Shown: positions 54,496 to 63,900, counted from the first letter of the stretch. The stretch: DNA of 64,000 nucleotides from Erythrobacter sp. YJ-T3-07 (GCF_015999305.1 NZ_JAEAGP010000001.1:1674001-1738000), one strand, 5' to 3'. A program made the numbers and translations. The notes: generated by a model from the sequence alone, not told the origin.

Positions 54496-54981
54496 TTAGA
54501 GCGACGTTTCCTTGACGTGCTTGTCCTTAGCGTCCTCGTGGACGTTCATGCCGAGTGCCATCTTGGCGACGTCGAGCAGGCCCATGTCGCCGTTCCAGAT
54601 TTCGGCATCGCCCAGGTCCATGCGCAGGAACAGGATATCGGGATCGTCCTTGCCGCCATCGTACCAGGCCTCGACGAAATTGTTCCAGAACTGGTCGAAG
54701 CGTTCCTGGCTCGTCTCCTTGATCAGCGTGCCGTGGAAGCGCGCGAACATCTTGTGGTCTTCACCTTCGAACGTGGCGGTCGCCGCGCCCAGCTTGGCGA
54801 AATCGCTCTTGGTATGGGTGAAGAACCAGATCGAGCTGTTGGCATCCTTGTCGAGCTGCGGCGACATCGGCACCGCGCTCTTCGGATCGGTGTCGAGCTG
54901 GAGGAACAGGTAGGGGCTGTCCGCCAGCGCCTTCCAGAATTTCTCGCGCAGTTCGTCGGCCTTGCCTTCATTATATCTCAT
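54496..54981 (-). CDS. Pyridoxamine 5'-phosphate oxidase-like protein (general stress protein 26 type)
   Basis: The 161-residue protein has the flavin/split-barrel pattern of general stress protein 26: SPYLFLQLDTDPKSAVPMSP, SSIWFFTHTKSDFAKLG, TATFEGEDHKMFARFHGTLI, and WNNFVEAWYDGGKDDPDILFLRMDLGDAEIWNGD. These proteins bind FMN or related flavins and are often stress-induced; the reaction is unknown. AAAGGAG precedes the ATG at 54981. It is divergent from imuA, the shared 116 bp containing a LexA box. Confidence 0.85.
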   Translation of the reverse strand: MRYNEGKADELREKFWKALADSPYLFLQLDTDPKSAVPMSPQLDKDANSSIWFFTHTKSDFAKLGAATATFEGEDHKMFARFHGTLIKETSQERFDQFWNNFVEAWYDGGKDDPDILFLRMDLGDAEIWNGDMGLLDVAKMALGMNVHEDAKDKHVKETSL

Positions 54982-55080
54982 TGTGATCTCCTTTGTTTCT
55001 CCAACGGCGAGGAGGGGAGATGGTTTCGAGCCCCCGACGGAGACGGCCTTCGTCGAATGCTTGCCGTCCGGAATAAAATG

Positions 55081-55095
55081 GAACATAAGCGGAAC
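55081..55095. promoter_or_regulatory. LexA box (GAAC-N7-GAAC) upstream of imuA
   Basis: GAAC ATAAGCG GAAC is the complement of GTTC-N7-GTTC, the LexA operator of alphaproteobacteria. It ends two bases before the imuA ATG. A TAAAAT sequence just before it could be the -10 element, so LexA would block the start of transcription. The same arrangement recurs at 58012-58026. Confidence 0.9.
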
Positions 55096-55097
55096 AT

Positions 55098-55964
55098 ATG
55101 AGTCGTTCCGCCATGATCCAAGACAGCCTTCCCACCGCCGCTCAGCTTGCATCCGATGCCACCTCACAGCGCTGGCAGCCCGGGCTGGATGCCGTCGCGC
55201 AAAGCGAAATCTTCGCCTCCGGGCGAGAGGGCAGCGGGGCGGGCGCGGCACTTGCTCTGGCGCTCGACGCGTGGCGACACCGGGTGCGCGAAGAGGGGGA
55301 TGAGGCGGAGGATTGCCGCGCAGTGGTGTGGGTGCAGACCCGCGCCGCGGTGAAGCGGGGTGGGCGCCCGTTCCGGGCAGGCCTGCCGCAGGAAATCCGC
55401 CACCGCCTGATCCACGTGCTCGCCGAGAAGGACGAGGATGCGCTGTTTGCGCTGGAAGAGGCGGTGCGCTGCCGCGATATCGCCTTCGTGATCGGCGAGA
55501 TCGTGGGCAGCCCCCGCGCGCTCGACTTCACCGCCTCGCGCCGGCTGACGCTGGCGGCGGAGCGACATGGCGTCCCGCTGACGCTGGTGCGGCTCGACGG
55601 GACGCGCGACCTCTCCTCTGCACGACAGCGCTGGGCGGTGCAGGCCGCACCCTCGGCAAGGCCGCAATGGAACCGTCAGGCTCCGGGCGTGCCTGCGTGG
55701 CAGGCCGAGCTGTTCCGCGCGCGCAAGCACCCGCCGGGCCTGTGGCGATTGAGCGAGGACGCGGGGGCGTTAGTGGCGGAGCGATATATCCCTCTCCCCG
55801 TGCGGGGAGAGGATACGAAGGCTCGGTCGCGAAGCGACATAGCCGGAGTTGGAGAGGGGCGAACTAAGGTTCCAAATGGCAAGTCCCCCTCTCCATGCTC
55901 TGCTAGCTCCTTCGGAGCAAGCGTCGCTATCCTATCCCCCGACGGGGAGAGGGTTCTTGGTTGA
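55098..55964 (+). CDS. imuA: SOS mutagenesis protein ImuA with repeat-encoded C-terminal tail
   Basis: The 288-residue protein matches ImuA (RecA-fold mutasome accessory) through SEIFASGREGSGAGAALALAL, RAVVWVQTRAAVKRGGRPF, FVIGEIVGSPRALDFTASRRLTLAAERHGVPLTLVRLDG and WQAELFRARKHPPGLWRL. Homology seems to end around residue 230. The last 58 codons are translated through a composite palindromic repeat (55788-55953) and encode a low-complexity Arg/Ser/Gly tail. The ATG at 55098 lies two bases after a LexA box with no ribosome-binding site, so initiation may be leaderless; an ATG at 55113 is an alternative. ImuA works with ImuB and DnaE2 in translesion synthesis. Confidence 0.87.
   Translation: MSRSAMIQDSLPTAAQLASDATSQRWQPGLDAVAQSEIFASGREGSGAGAALALALDAWRHRVREEGDEAEDCRAVVWVQTRAAVKRGGRPFRAGLPQEIRHRLIHVLAEKDEDALFALEEAVRCRDIAFVIGEIVGSPRALDFTASRRLTLAAERHGVPLTLVRLDGTRDLSSARQRWAVQAAPSARPQWNRQAPGVPAWQAELFRARKHPPGLWRLSEDAGALVAERYIPLPVRGEDTKARSRSDIAGVGEGRTKVPNGKSPSPCSASSFGASVAILSPDGERVLG
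55788..55953. repeat. Composite palindromic repeat, family R3, inside the imuA 3' end
   Basis: The left unit starts with a CCTCTCCCCGTGCGGGGAGAGG hairpin arrangement and ends GTTGGAGAGGGG (55848-55859). The right unit is inverted, starting CCCCTCTCC (55887) and ending with a TCCCCCGACGGGGAGAG hairpin. The two units are joined by about 25 bases. The architecture matches 26577-26736. All of it lies within the open reading frame of imuA. Confidence 0.8.
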
Positions 55965-55966
55965 GC

Positions 55967-57520
55967 ATGGCGCCCCGCCGCATCCTCTCGATCTGGCTCG
56001 CGACATTTGCGATCGACCGCTGGCGTCTCGCCGAAGGCTGCGCGCGCGGTGAAGGTGCCGATGCGCAGCCGCTGGTCCTGATTGCCGAGACCGCGCACGG
56101 CCCGCGCATCCAGGCGACGAACAGCGCAGCGCGAAACGCAGGCGCGCGGATCGGCACCATGCTCGCCGATGCGCGCACGCTTTGCCCCTCCATCGTCGCG
56201 GTGCCCGGTGACCCGGCGGGCGATCTTGCCGAGCTGGAAAAGCTGGCCGCGTGGGCCATGCGCTGGGGCCCGTGGTCCGCGCTCGATCCGCCCAACGGCC
56301 TGCTGGTCGATGTGACCGCCGTGGCGCACCTGTTCGGCGGCGAGGCAAAGTTGCTGGCGGATGTCCATCATGCTTTCGCCGCGCGCGGCTTCGTCATGCG
56401 TGCTGCGATCGCGCCTACCGCTGGTGCGGCATGGGCGCTTGCGCATTACGGGCCGGATCGCAGCATTCTCGCCTCACAAGACGATATGGAAGCGCGCCTT
56501 TCCGACCTTCCCGTGGCCGCGCTGCGGCTCGACGACGACGTGCTCACCGTGCTGCGGCGGCTCGGGCTCAAACGGCTCGGCGAACTGGGCACGGTGGGCC
56601 GCGACGCACTCCATCGCCGTTTCCGCAACCGCAAGTCGCCTGCCGCCAACCCGCTGGTGCGGATGGACCAGCTGCTCGGCCGCGTGCCCGAACCGTTGCT
56701 GCCGGTCGTCCCGCAGCAGATGCCGCTGGTGCAGCGCAGATTGATGGAGCCGATCCGCCACCGCACGCTGCTCGACACCGTACTGGGCGATCTGGCGGGC
56801 GACATTGTCCGCGAACTGGAAGGCGCAGGGCAGGGCGCGCGTCGCCTCGACCTCGGGCTGTGGCGCGTCGACGGAGAGGTGGTCGTCAGAACGCTCGAAC
56901 TGGCCGCAGCGACGCGCGATGCGGCCCATATCGTGCGGCTGTTTGGCGAGAAGCTGGGCGATGTCGATGCGGGCTTCGGGATCGAGCTGGTCCGCCTGCG
57001 CGCCAGCTGGGCGGAGGCGCTGCCCGCCAGGCAGGACGATATCGAGGCTTCTGCCGAGCGGCATGGCACCTCGCTATCCGCTTTCGTCGACCGACTGACC
57101 ACGCGTCTCGGCCCCAAGGCGGTGCGCCGCCCGGTGCTGAAGGGAAGTCATGTGCCTGAACGCTCGCAAGCCTGGCAGCCACCACTATCCCCCGAACCGC
57201 CCGAGCAGGAGGCTTTTCGCTTCCATGCGCGCCCGCTCAAACTGCTCGACAGGGCGGAGCCGATCGCGGTGCTCTACGCGACGCCCGACGGTTTTCCGCA
57301 AAGGTTTCGCTGGCGCGGGGAAGTGCATGAAATATCACGGGTCGAGGGGCCGGAACGGATCGCACCCGAATGGTGGCGCGAACGCGGCAACGCGCGGCTG
57401 CGCGACTATTACCGGATAGAGGACGATACCGGGCGCCGTTACTGGATCTATCGCTACGGTATTGCAGGCGACGGGCGCGGCGGCGTGCCCGAATGGTTCC
57501 TGCAGGGCCTGTATGCCTGA
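55967..57520 (+). CDS. imuB: SOS mutagenesis protein ImuB (Y-family polymerase-like)
   Basis: The 517-residue protein has the Y-family polymerase fold seen in ImuB: RRILSIWLATFAIDRW, GPRIQATNSAARNAGARIGTMLADARTLCP, LLVDVTAVAHLFGGE, RAAIAPTAGAAWALAHYG and LRRLGLKRLGELGTVGRDAL. The catalytic acidic triad of true Pol IV/V appears absent, as in other ImuB proteins, which act as a beta-clamp-binding adapter for DnaE2. I used the ATG at 55967; a TTG at 55961 overlapping the imuA stop (TTGA) and 7 bases after GAGAGGG is equally plausible. It is co-transcribed with imuA. Confidence 0.92.
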   Translation: MAPRRILSIWLATFAIDRWRLAEGCARGEGADAQPLVLIAETAHGPRIQATNSAARNAGARIGTMLADARTLCPSIVAVPGDPAGDLAELEKLAAWAMRWGPWSALDPPNGLLVDVTAVAHLFGGEAKLLADVHHAFAARGFVMRAAIAPTAGAAWALAHYGPDRSILASQDDMEARLSDLPVAALRLDDDVLTVLRRLGLKRLGELGTVGRDALHRRFRNRKSPAANPLVRMDQLLGRVPEPLLPVVPQQMPLVQRRLMEPIRHRTLLDTVLGDLAGDIVRELEGAGQGARRLDLGLWRVDGEVVVRTLELAAATRDAAHIVRLFGEKLGDVDAGFGIELVRLRASWAEALPARQDDIEASAERHGTSLSAFVDRLTTRLGPKAVRRPVLKGSHVPERSQAWQPPLSPEPPEQEAFRFHARPLKLLDRAEPIAVLYATPDGFPQRFRWRGEVHEISRVEGPERIAPEWWRERGNARLRDYYRIEDDTGRRYWIYRYGIAGDGRGGVPEWFLQGLYA

Positions 57521-57553
57521 TGCGATCGCGGCCCTGTCGGCTACCCGGAAAGA

Positions 57554-57868
57554 TCAGCTGCCCGAGAAAGGCGTCCCGAACACGCCCACCGCCAGTTCGG
57601 CCCACACCAGCAGCAGCACGGCGAGGATGCCGAGCACGGCGGCCACGCACCAGACAGGGCGCCCGATGGTGCGGATTGCGAACTCGATCGCCAGCGCGGT
57701 CGCGCCCAGCAGAGCGGCGGCGATGACGAAATCAAACGGGGTCCAGTGCACCTCACCGGTGAATTGCATCGCCACCAGCGGGGCGATGAGGATGGCGAGA
57801 AAGGAACCCCACAAGGCCATACGCCAGATGCGGTTCGCGATACCCGACGTGATCGAAAGATCATCCAT
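57554..57868 (-). CDS. Small integral membrane protein, unknown function
   Basis: The 104-residue protein has three predicted transmembrane helices (MALWGSFLAILIAPLVAMQF, FDFVIAAALLGATALAIEFA, VWCVAAVLGILAVLLLVWAEL). It is well supported by GGAGGAGAG upstream of the ATG at 57868. It sits on the opposite strand between imuB and the second SOS operon. The LexA box at 58012 lies in the 160 bp between this gene and the divergent radical SAM gene, so it could be co-regulated. No family was recognised. Confidence 0.75.
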   Translation of the reverse strand: MDDLSITSGIANRIWRMALWGSFLAILIAPLVAMQFTGEVHWTPFDFVIAAALLGATALAIEFAIRTIGRPVWCVAAVLGILAVLLLVWAELAVGVFGTPFSGS

Positions 57869-58011
57869 ACCGTCTCTCCTCCTGACCCGATCATGCGTGA
57901 AGCCCCTCCATCCTGCAAGATGCTTTCGCACCCTGTGGGCAACCTCCCAACCGATTGAGAAGAAAAATAAAGCTGGAAGATGCGGGTAGGGGCTAGGCAG
58001 GAGACAGTATG

Positions 58012-58026
58012 GAACATATAAAGAAC
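58012..58026. promoter_or_regulatory. LexA box (GAAC-N7-GAAC) upstream of the radical SAM / udgX / dnaE2 genes
   Basis: GAAC ATATAAA GAAC has the same spacing and half-sites as the imuA box and also ends two bases before the ATG (58029). It predicts SOS induction of the downstream genes and possibly of the divergent membrane-protein gene. Confidence 0.9.
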
Positions 58027-58028
58027 AT

Positions 58029-59270
58029 ATGGGCGTTGCACCGATCCTCGACCGGCTGAAGATTCTTGCCGATGCGGCCAAGTATGATGCGTCCTGCGCC
58101 TCGTCCGGCACGGCGAAGCGCAACAGCACCAAGGGCGGGATCGGCTCGACCGAAGGCATGGGCATCTGCCACGCCTATGCGCCCGACGGCCGGTGCATCT
58201 CGCTGCTGAAAATTCTGCTGACCAATCACTGCATCTTCGATTGCCACTACTGCATCAACCGCAAGAGTTCGAATGTGCAGCGAGCGCGCTTCACGCCGCA
58301 GGAGGTCGCGGATTTGACGATCAGCTTCTATCGCCGCAATTATATCGAAGGGCTGTTCCTCTCCTCCGGCATCATCAAGAGCAGCGATCACACGATGGAA
58401 ATGATCGTGGAGGCCGCGCGGATCCTGCGCGAGGAGTACGATTTTCGCGGCTATATTCACTTGAAGACGATCCCCGAGGCGGACCCGGAGATCATCCACC
58501 GCGCCGGGTTCTACGCCGATCGCGTCTCGATCAATGTCGAGCTTCCGACCGATGCCGGTCTGACGCGGTTGGCGCCGGACAAGAACGCGCGCCAGATCGA
58601 AGGCGCGCTGGGCAAGACCAGCAGCGATATTATCGAAGCAAAGGACGCGAAGAAGCGGTTCAAGCATGCACCGCGCTTCGCGCCCGCGGGCCAGTCGACG
58701 CAGATGATCATCGGCGCGGACGCGGCGAGCGATGCGGATATCGTAGGGCGGGCGAGCCGGTTGTACGACAGTTTCGGCCTCCGCCGGGTCTATTATAGCG
58801 CCTTCTCGCCGATCCCCGATGCCTCGGCCGTGCTGCCGCTCAAGCGCCCGCCGCTGATCCGCGAGCACCGCCTCTACCAGTCGGACTGGCTGATGAGGTT
58901 CTACGATTACCGCCCGCAGGAAATCATGCAGGCGACCGAGGCTGACGGCAACCTTCCGCTCGACATCGATCCCAAGCTGGCCTGGGCTTTGAAGTTTCGC
59001 GAGCGTTTCCCGGTCGACGTGAACCGCGCGAGCCGGGAAGACCTGCGGCGTGTGCCGGGGCTGGGGGTGAAGGCGGTGCATCGCATTCTCGCCTCGCGCC
59101 GTCACCGAACACTCAGGCTCGACGATGTGGCGCGGCTGACCGTGTCGCTGACCAAGGTGCGGCCCTTTATCTGCACGGTGGACTGGCGCCCGACGATGCT
59201 GACCGACCGCGCCGACCTGCGCAAGCTGCTCGCGCCCAAGCAGGAACAGCTGGAGCTGTTTGCGGCATGA
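58029..59270 (+). CDS. Radical SAM protein linked to UDG (TIGR03916 type), putative DNA repair/modification
   Basis: The 413-residue protein has the conserved N-terminus RLKILADAAKYDASCASSG and the radical SAM cluster CIFDCHYC (C-x3-C-x2-C) near residue 73. It continues with SSGIIKSSDHTMEMIVEAARIL, YIHLKTIPEADPEII and a helix-hairpin-helix at the C-terminus (VDVNRASREDLRRVPGLGVKAVHRIL) for DNA binding. This family is distantly related to spore photoproduct lyase and is always found next to a UDG-family protein; its reaction is not established. The start, confirmed by the conserved N-terminus, is two bases after a LexA box with no ribosome-binding site. udgX follows after 118 bp containing an R1 repeat. 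Confidence 0.9.
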   Translation: MGVAPILDRLKILADAAKYDASCASSGTAKRNSTKGGIGSTEGMGICHAYAPDGRCISLLKILLTNHCIFDCHYCINRKSSNVQRARFTPQEVADLTISFYRRNYIEGLFLSSGIIKSSDHTMEMIVEAARILREEYDFRGYIHLKTIPEADPEIIHRAGFYADRVSINVELPTDAGLTRLAPDKNARQIEGALGKTSSDIIEAKDAKKRFKHAPRFAPAGQSTQMIIGADAASDADIVGRASRLYDSFGLRRVYYSAFSPIPDASAVLPLKRPPLIREHRLYQSDWLMRFYDYRPQEIMQATEADGNLPLDIDPKLAWALKFRERFPVDVNRASREDLRRVPGLGVKAVHRILASRRHRTLRLDDVARLTVSLTKVRPFICTVDWRPTMLTDRADLRKLLAPKQEQLELFAA

Positions 59271-59281
59271 CCATCCTCCCT

Positions 59282-59369
59282 CGTCATCCCCGCGCAGGCG
59301 GGGATCCAGCTAATGGCTGTGGCATGAGCAACTTCTGTCATCTGGACCCCCACCTGCGCGAGGGCGACG
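59282..59369. repeat. Palindromic repeat, family R1, copy between radical SAM gene and udgX
   Basis: The left arm CGTCATCCCCGCGCAGGCGG begins at 59282 and the inverted right arm ends at 59369 with GAGGGCGACG. It has the same two-hairpin design as 191-280. It fills most of the 118-bp joint between two genes of one apparent operon. Confidence 0.75.
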
Positions 59370-59388
59370 ATTTTATGAGACACGCGTC

Positions 59389-60825
59389 ATGACCGCGCTC
59401 CAACACGTCAAATCCCACGCGCACTACACCGTCCAGCTGCCACGCAGCGACGACTTCGCCTTCTGGCGCGAGAGCGCGCGCGCGCTGATCCAGTGCGACA
59501 TCCCGCCCGACAAGGTCGCATGGGTCGAACCGGGTGGCAGCGGCGATCTGTTCGCGAGCGGCGGCATGCGCCTGCCAGAGCCGCCCGCCGATGCCCCTCC
59601 GGTCCGCGCGAGCAAGCGCTACCTCAGCCTTGCCGCAAACGCCGCGCTGCACCGCGATCCGGCGCGTTTCGCGCTGCTCTATCGCCTGCTGTGGCGGTTG
59701 CAGGCCAATCCGCGCCTGATGGAGGACAAGGCCGATCCCGATGTCCGGCGCGTAGAAGAACTCGACAAGAACGTCCGGCGCGACAGCCACAAGATGCACG
59801 CTTTTGTCCGTTTCCGACAGGTCGAGGAGGCCGATGGGGCGGAGCATTACGTCGCCTGGTTCGAGCCCGAGCATCACATCCTGCGCGCCAATGCGGGCTT
59901 CTTCCAGCGCCGCTTTGCGAGCATGCGCTGGTCGATCCTGACCCCGCAGGGCACGCTCCACTGGGATCGCGAGACGATGCGCGAAGGCCCGCCCGCGCAG
60001 AAAGCCGACGCGCCGCAGGGCGACCCGGTCGAGGATCTGTGGCGCACCTATTACGCGTCGATCTTCAATCCCGCGCGCCTGAAGGTGGGGGCGATGCTTT
60101 CTGAGATGCCGCGCAAATACTGGAAGAACCTGCCTGAGGCGGAGCTCATTCCGGAGCTGATCGCGGGTGCGCAGAAGCGGGAGAGCGAGATGGTCGCGGC
60201 AGGGGAACGCGATGACGGTGTCCGTCCCGAGAGCTTGGCGGCGATTGGCGAGGCGATACAGGCATGCCGCAAGTGCCCGATTGGCTGTCTGGAGAACCGC
60301 GCGGTGATGGGTGAGGGGCCGTCCGATGCGACGCTGATGATCGTCGGCGAGCAACCGGGCGATCACGAGGATCAGGAGCGCCGGCCCTTTGTCGGCCCCG
60401 CCGGACAGTTGCTCGACGTGCATCTGGAGCGTGCCGGGATCGATCGCGACGCAGCCTACGTCACCAATGCGGTCAAGCACTTCAAGTTCACGATGAGGGG
60501 CAAGCGGCGGCTGCACCAGTCGCCCACCGCCAAGGAGATCGACACCTGCCGCTGGTGGATCGAAGGTGAGCGCGAACTTGTGAGGCCCAAGCTGGTGCTT
60601 GCCATGGGCGCTAGCGCAGCACGCGGAATGCTGGGCAAGACGGTCAGCATCTCGAAGGTTCGTGGTGAGCCGATCCCGCTCGACGACGGCAGCGAACTAT
60701 GGGTCACCGCGCACCCGTCCTACCTGCTGCGGCTCGATGGCGAGGCGCGCGAGAAGCAGGCCGCGCTGTTCGATGCCGACCTCGCGGCGGTGCGCGAGCG
60801 GTTAGCGGAGCTGGCCGGGCAATGA
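59389..60825 (+). CDS. udgX: DUF4130-UdgX fusion, uracil-DNA glycosylase superfamily
   Basis: The 478-residue protein has two domains. Residues 1-245 match the DUF4130/TIGR03915 domain (LYRLLWRLQANPRLMEDKADP, KMHAFVRFRQVEE, FEPEHHILRANAGFFQRRFASM). The C-terminal 210 residues are UdgX: CRKCPIGC (Fe-S cysteines), GEQPGDHEDQERRPFVGPAG, AVKHFKFTMRGKRRLHQSP (the R-R-L-H loop, His376, equivalent to the histidine that traps uracil-DNA covalently in UdgX), and HPSYLLRL. It binds uracil in DNA and can cross-link to it, with little turnover. It belongs to the SOS-controlled unit with the radical SAM protein and dnaE2. Confidence 0.92.
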   Translation: MTALQHVKSHAHYTVQLPRSDDFAFWRESARALIQCDIPPDKVAWVEPGGSGDLFASGGMRLPEPPADAPPVRASKRYLSLAANAALHRDPARFALLYRLLWRLQANPRLMEDKADPDVRRVEELDKNVRRDSHKMHAFVRFRQVEEADGAEHYVAWFEPEHHILRANAGFFQRRFASMRWSILTPQGTLHWDRETMREGPPAQKADAPQGDPVEDLWRTYYASIFNPARLKVGAMLSEMPRKYWKNLPEAELIPELIAGAQKRESEMVAAGERDDGVRPESLAAIGEAIQACRKCPIGCLENRAVMGEGPSDATLMIVGEQPGDHEDQERRPFVGPAGQLLDVHLERAGIDRDAAYVTNAVKHFKFTMRGKRRLHQSPTAKEIDTCRWWIEGERELVRPKLVLAMGASAARGMLGKTVSISKVRGEPIPLDDGSELWVTAHPSYLLRLDGEAREKQAALFDADLAAVRERLAELAGQ

Positions 60826-60841
60826 AAAACCCCTTCTCTTT

Positions 60842-60925
60842 CGTCACCCCCGCGAAGGCGGGGGTCCAGCTAACCTTTCGCCGATCGGTGGGGGTGGATG
60901 GATTCCTGCCTGCGCAGGGATGACG
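60842..60925. repeat. Palindromic repeat, family R1, copy between udgX and dnaE2
   Basis: The left arm CGTCACCCCCGCGAAGGCGG starts at 60842, and the inverted right arm ends CCTGCGCAGGGATGACG at 60925. It fills the 113-bp gap between udgX and the dnaE2 start at 60939 and could modulate read-through. Confidence 0.75.
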
Positions 60926-60938
60926 TTAGGGTGCGACA

Positions 60939-63900
60939 GTGCCTGAGGCTCCGCTCACTCCCGACAAGCGCCGGATCGATCTCGACCCCGAGGGGATCGA
61001 TCCGCCACCGCGCGCGCCTTTCGTCGAGCTCGGCCTCGTCTCGTGCTTCAGCTTCCTGCGCGGCAGTTCGGACGCGGTCGATCTGGTGCTGACCGCGCGC
61101 GCGCTCGGCTACGACGCGCTCGGCATTGCCGATGCCAACAGCATGGCGGGCGTGGTCCGTATTCACACCGAGGCGAAGACGCTGAAGCTGCGGCCCGTGA
61201 TCGGCTGCCGGATCGAGACAGTCGAGGGCCTCGCCTTTCTCGCGTATCCGAAGGATCGCGCGGCTTACGGGTGCCTGTGCCGCCTGATCAGCCAAGGCCG
61301 GATGCAGACGCTTTCGGGAAAGTGGCAGGAGAAGGGTGTGTGCGAGATCGACCTCGCGATGCTCGCCGACCATGCTGAGGATGTGCAGCTGACCCTGCTA
61401 CCGCCGGACGATCTCGATGCACGGTTCACGATCGCGGTGCCGAGCAATGTGATCCCCTTCCGCCATCCTTCTTCGGGGCGACAGACAGGAAGCAAGCTCC
61501 CGGATCAGGTCCGGGGTGACGACAAGGTGGAACTCACCGCGCCATTCCCCAAGGTCCTTCCCCACCTGACTGCGCAACTCCCCACACTGCGCCACCTCGC
61601 CGCCGCCTACCTCTACCGTGGTGACGATATCGCCCGGATCGACCGGCTCGACGCCGTAGCGCACGAGCACGGTCTGTCGCTGCTCGCCACCAACGACGTG
61701 CATTACCACATTCCCGAGCGGCGGCCGCTCAATGACGTCATGACGGCAATCCGCCACAAGACGACCGTCGAAGCCGCCGGACACCTGCTCCATCCCAATT
61801 CCGAGCGGCCCCTCAAATCGCCCGAAGAAATGACGCGTCTGTTCGCGCGCTGGCCCCATGCCATCATGGCGTCACGCGAAATCGCGGATGCCTGCACCTT
61901 CAGCCTGGAAGATCTGAAGTACGAGTACCCGAAGCGCGCCTATCCCGATGGCATGACCCCGCAGCAATATCTGGAACAGCAGACGTGGGAGGGTGCGAAA
62001 TGGCGTTATTCCAATGCTATACCTGCCAAAGTTAAAACCACGCTTGAGTATGAGCTGGAGCTGATCTGCAAGCTCGATCTCGCTCCCTATTTCCTTACCA
62101 TCAAGGAAATCGTCGATTTCGCGCGCAGCCAGACGCCCCCGATCCTGTGTCAGGGGCGCGGCAGCGCGGCCAATTCTGCCGTGTGCTTCTGCCTCGGCAT
62201 CACCAGCGTCGACCCTGCCGAGCACCAGTTGCTGTTCGACCGGTTTCTCTCCGAAGAGCGCAGCGAGCCGCCCGATATCGATGTCGATTTCGAGCATGAG
62301 CGGCGAGAGGAAGTCATCCAGCACATTTACAAGGAGTATGGACGGGATCGCGCCGGATTGTGCGCCACGGTGATTCACTATCGCCCGCGCATGGCCATCC
62401 GGGAGGTGGGCAAGGCGATGGGCCTGTCGGAAGACGTCACCGCATCGCTCGCACGCACCGTGTGGGGTGGCTGGGGGCGCGAGATCGGTGAGGATCATGT
62501 GGCGGAAACGGGCATGGATATCACCGATCCGCATTTGAGGCGGGTTCTCACGCTCACCAGCCAAATGATTGGAATGCCACGGCATCTTAGTCAGCATGTC
62601 GGTGGTTTCATCCTCACAGACGGATTGCTCACCGAGACCGTGCCGATCGGCAATGGCGCAATGCCCGATCGCAGTTTCATCGAATGGGACAAGGACGACA
62701 TCGACGATCTTGGCATCTTCAAGGTGGATGTGCTCGCGCTCGGGATGCTGACCTGCATTCGCAAGGGCCTCGATCTGCTGGAAGATCATTACGACCGGCC
62801 GCTGACGCTCGCCACCATCCCGCAGGAAGATCCGGCCGTGTACGACATGCTGTGCAAGGGAGACTCGCTCGGCGTATTCCAGGTCGAGAGCAGGGCACAG
62901 ATGAACATGCTGCCGCGCCTGCAACCGCGCCAATTCTATGATCTGGTGGTTCAGGTCGCGATCGTGCGTCCCGGCCCGATTCAGGGCGATATGGTCCACC
63001 CCTATCTCAAGCAGCGGCGGTTGGCGCGTGCGGGAAAGACCGATTTCCAGCTTCCTGCGCCTGCGCCCGAGCATGGTCCGCCGGACGAGCTGTCCTCGAT
63101 CCTGGGGCGCACTTTCGGAGTGCCGATCTTTCAGGAACAGGCGATGAAAATCGCCATCGATGCGGCCAAGTTTTCTCCGGCAGAGGCCAACCGCCTGCGC
63201 CGGGCGATGGCCACCTTCCGTAGCCGGGGAATGGTTCACGCGCATGAGGAAATGATGGTCGGGAGGATGATAGAGCGCGGCTACGACCCCGACTTCTCCC
63301 AGCGCTGCTTCGACCAGATCAAGGGTTTCGGGGAATACGGGTTCCCGGAGAGCCACGCGGCCAGCTTCGCGCACCTCGTCTACGTCTCCAGCTGGCTCAA
63401 GTGCCACTATCCGGCGGCTTTCGCCTGCGCGCTGCTCAATTCGCAGCCGATGGGCTTTTACGCACCCGCACAGATCGTGCGCGATGCGGCGGAGCATGGG
63501 GTCGCGGTGCTGCCGGCGGATGTGAATGGGTCGGACTGGGATTGTACGTTGGAGGTTATTCCTCCCCTCTCGGGGGAGGACATGGGGCCCATGGCCCTGC
63601 GCCTCGGCCTGCGTCAGATCGACGGTTTCCCCGAGCATGTCGCGGCCAAACTGGTGGCGGAGCGGGTGGAAAATGGCCCTTACCGCGATGTCGCGGAGTT
63701 GCGCGACCGTGCGGGACTTGCTCCCTCTCATGTCGAGCGGCTCGCATCTGCCGATGCCTTCCAGTCGCTCGACCTGCCGCGCCGGCAGGCTCTGTGGGAC
63801 GCGCGCAGCCTGATCGCCGCGCCCGACCTGCCGCTGTTCCGCGCGGCGGCCGAGCGTGACGAGGGGGCGGAGAAAGCCCGTACCGCGCTGCCCGTCATGC

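Noticed and set aside
60826..60938. A separate LexA box for dnaE2
   Set aside because: No GTTC-N7-GTTC or GAAC-N7-GAAC pair is present; the gap is an R1 repeat.
61872..63731. A 619-codon minus-strand frame across dnaE2
   Set aside because: The plus strand is open throughout and encodes all DnaE2 motifs; the minus frame is a shadow.
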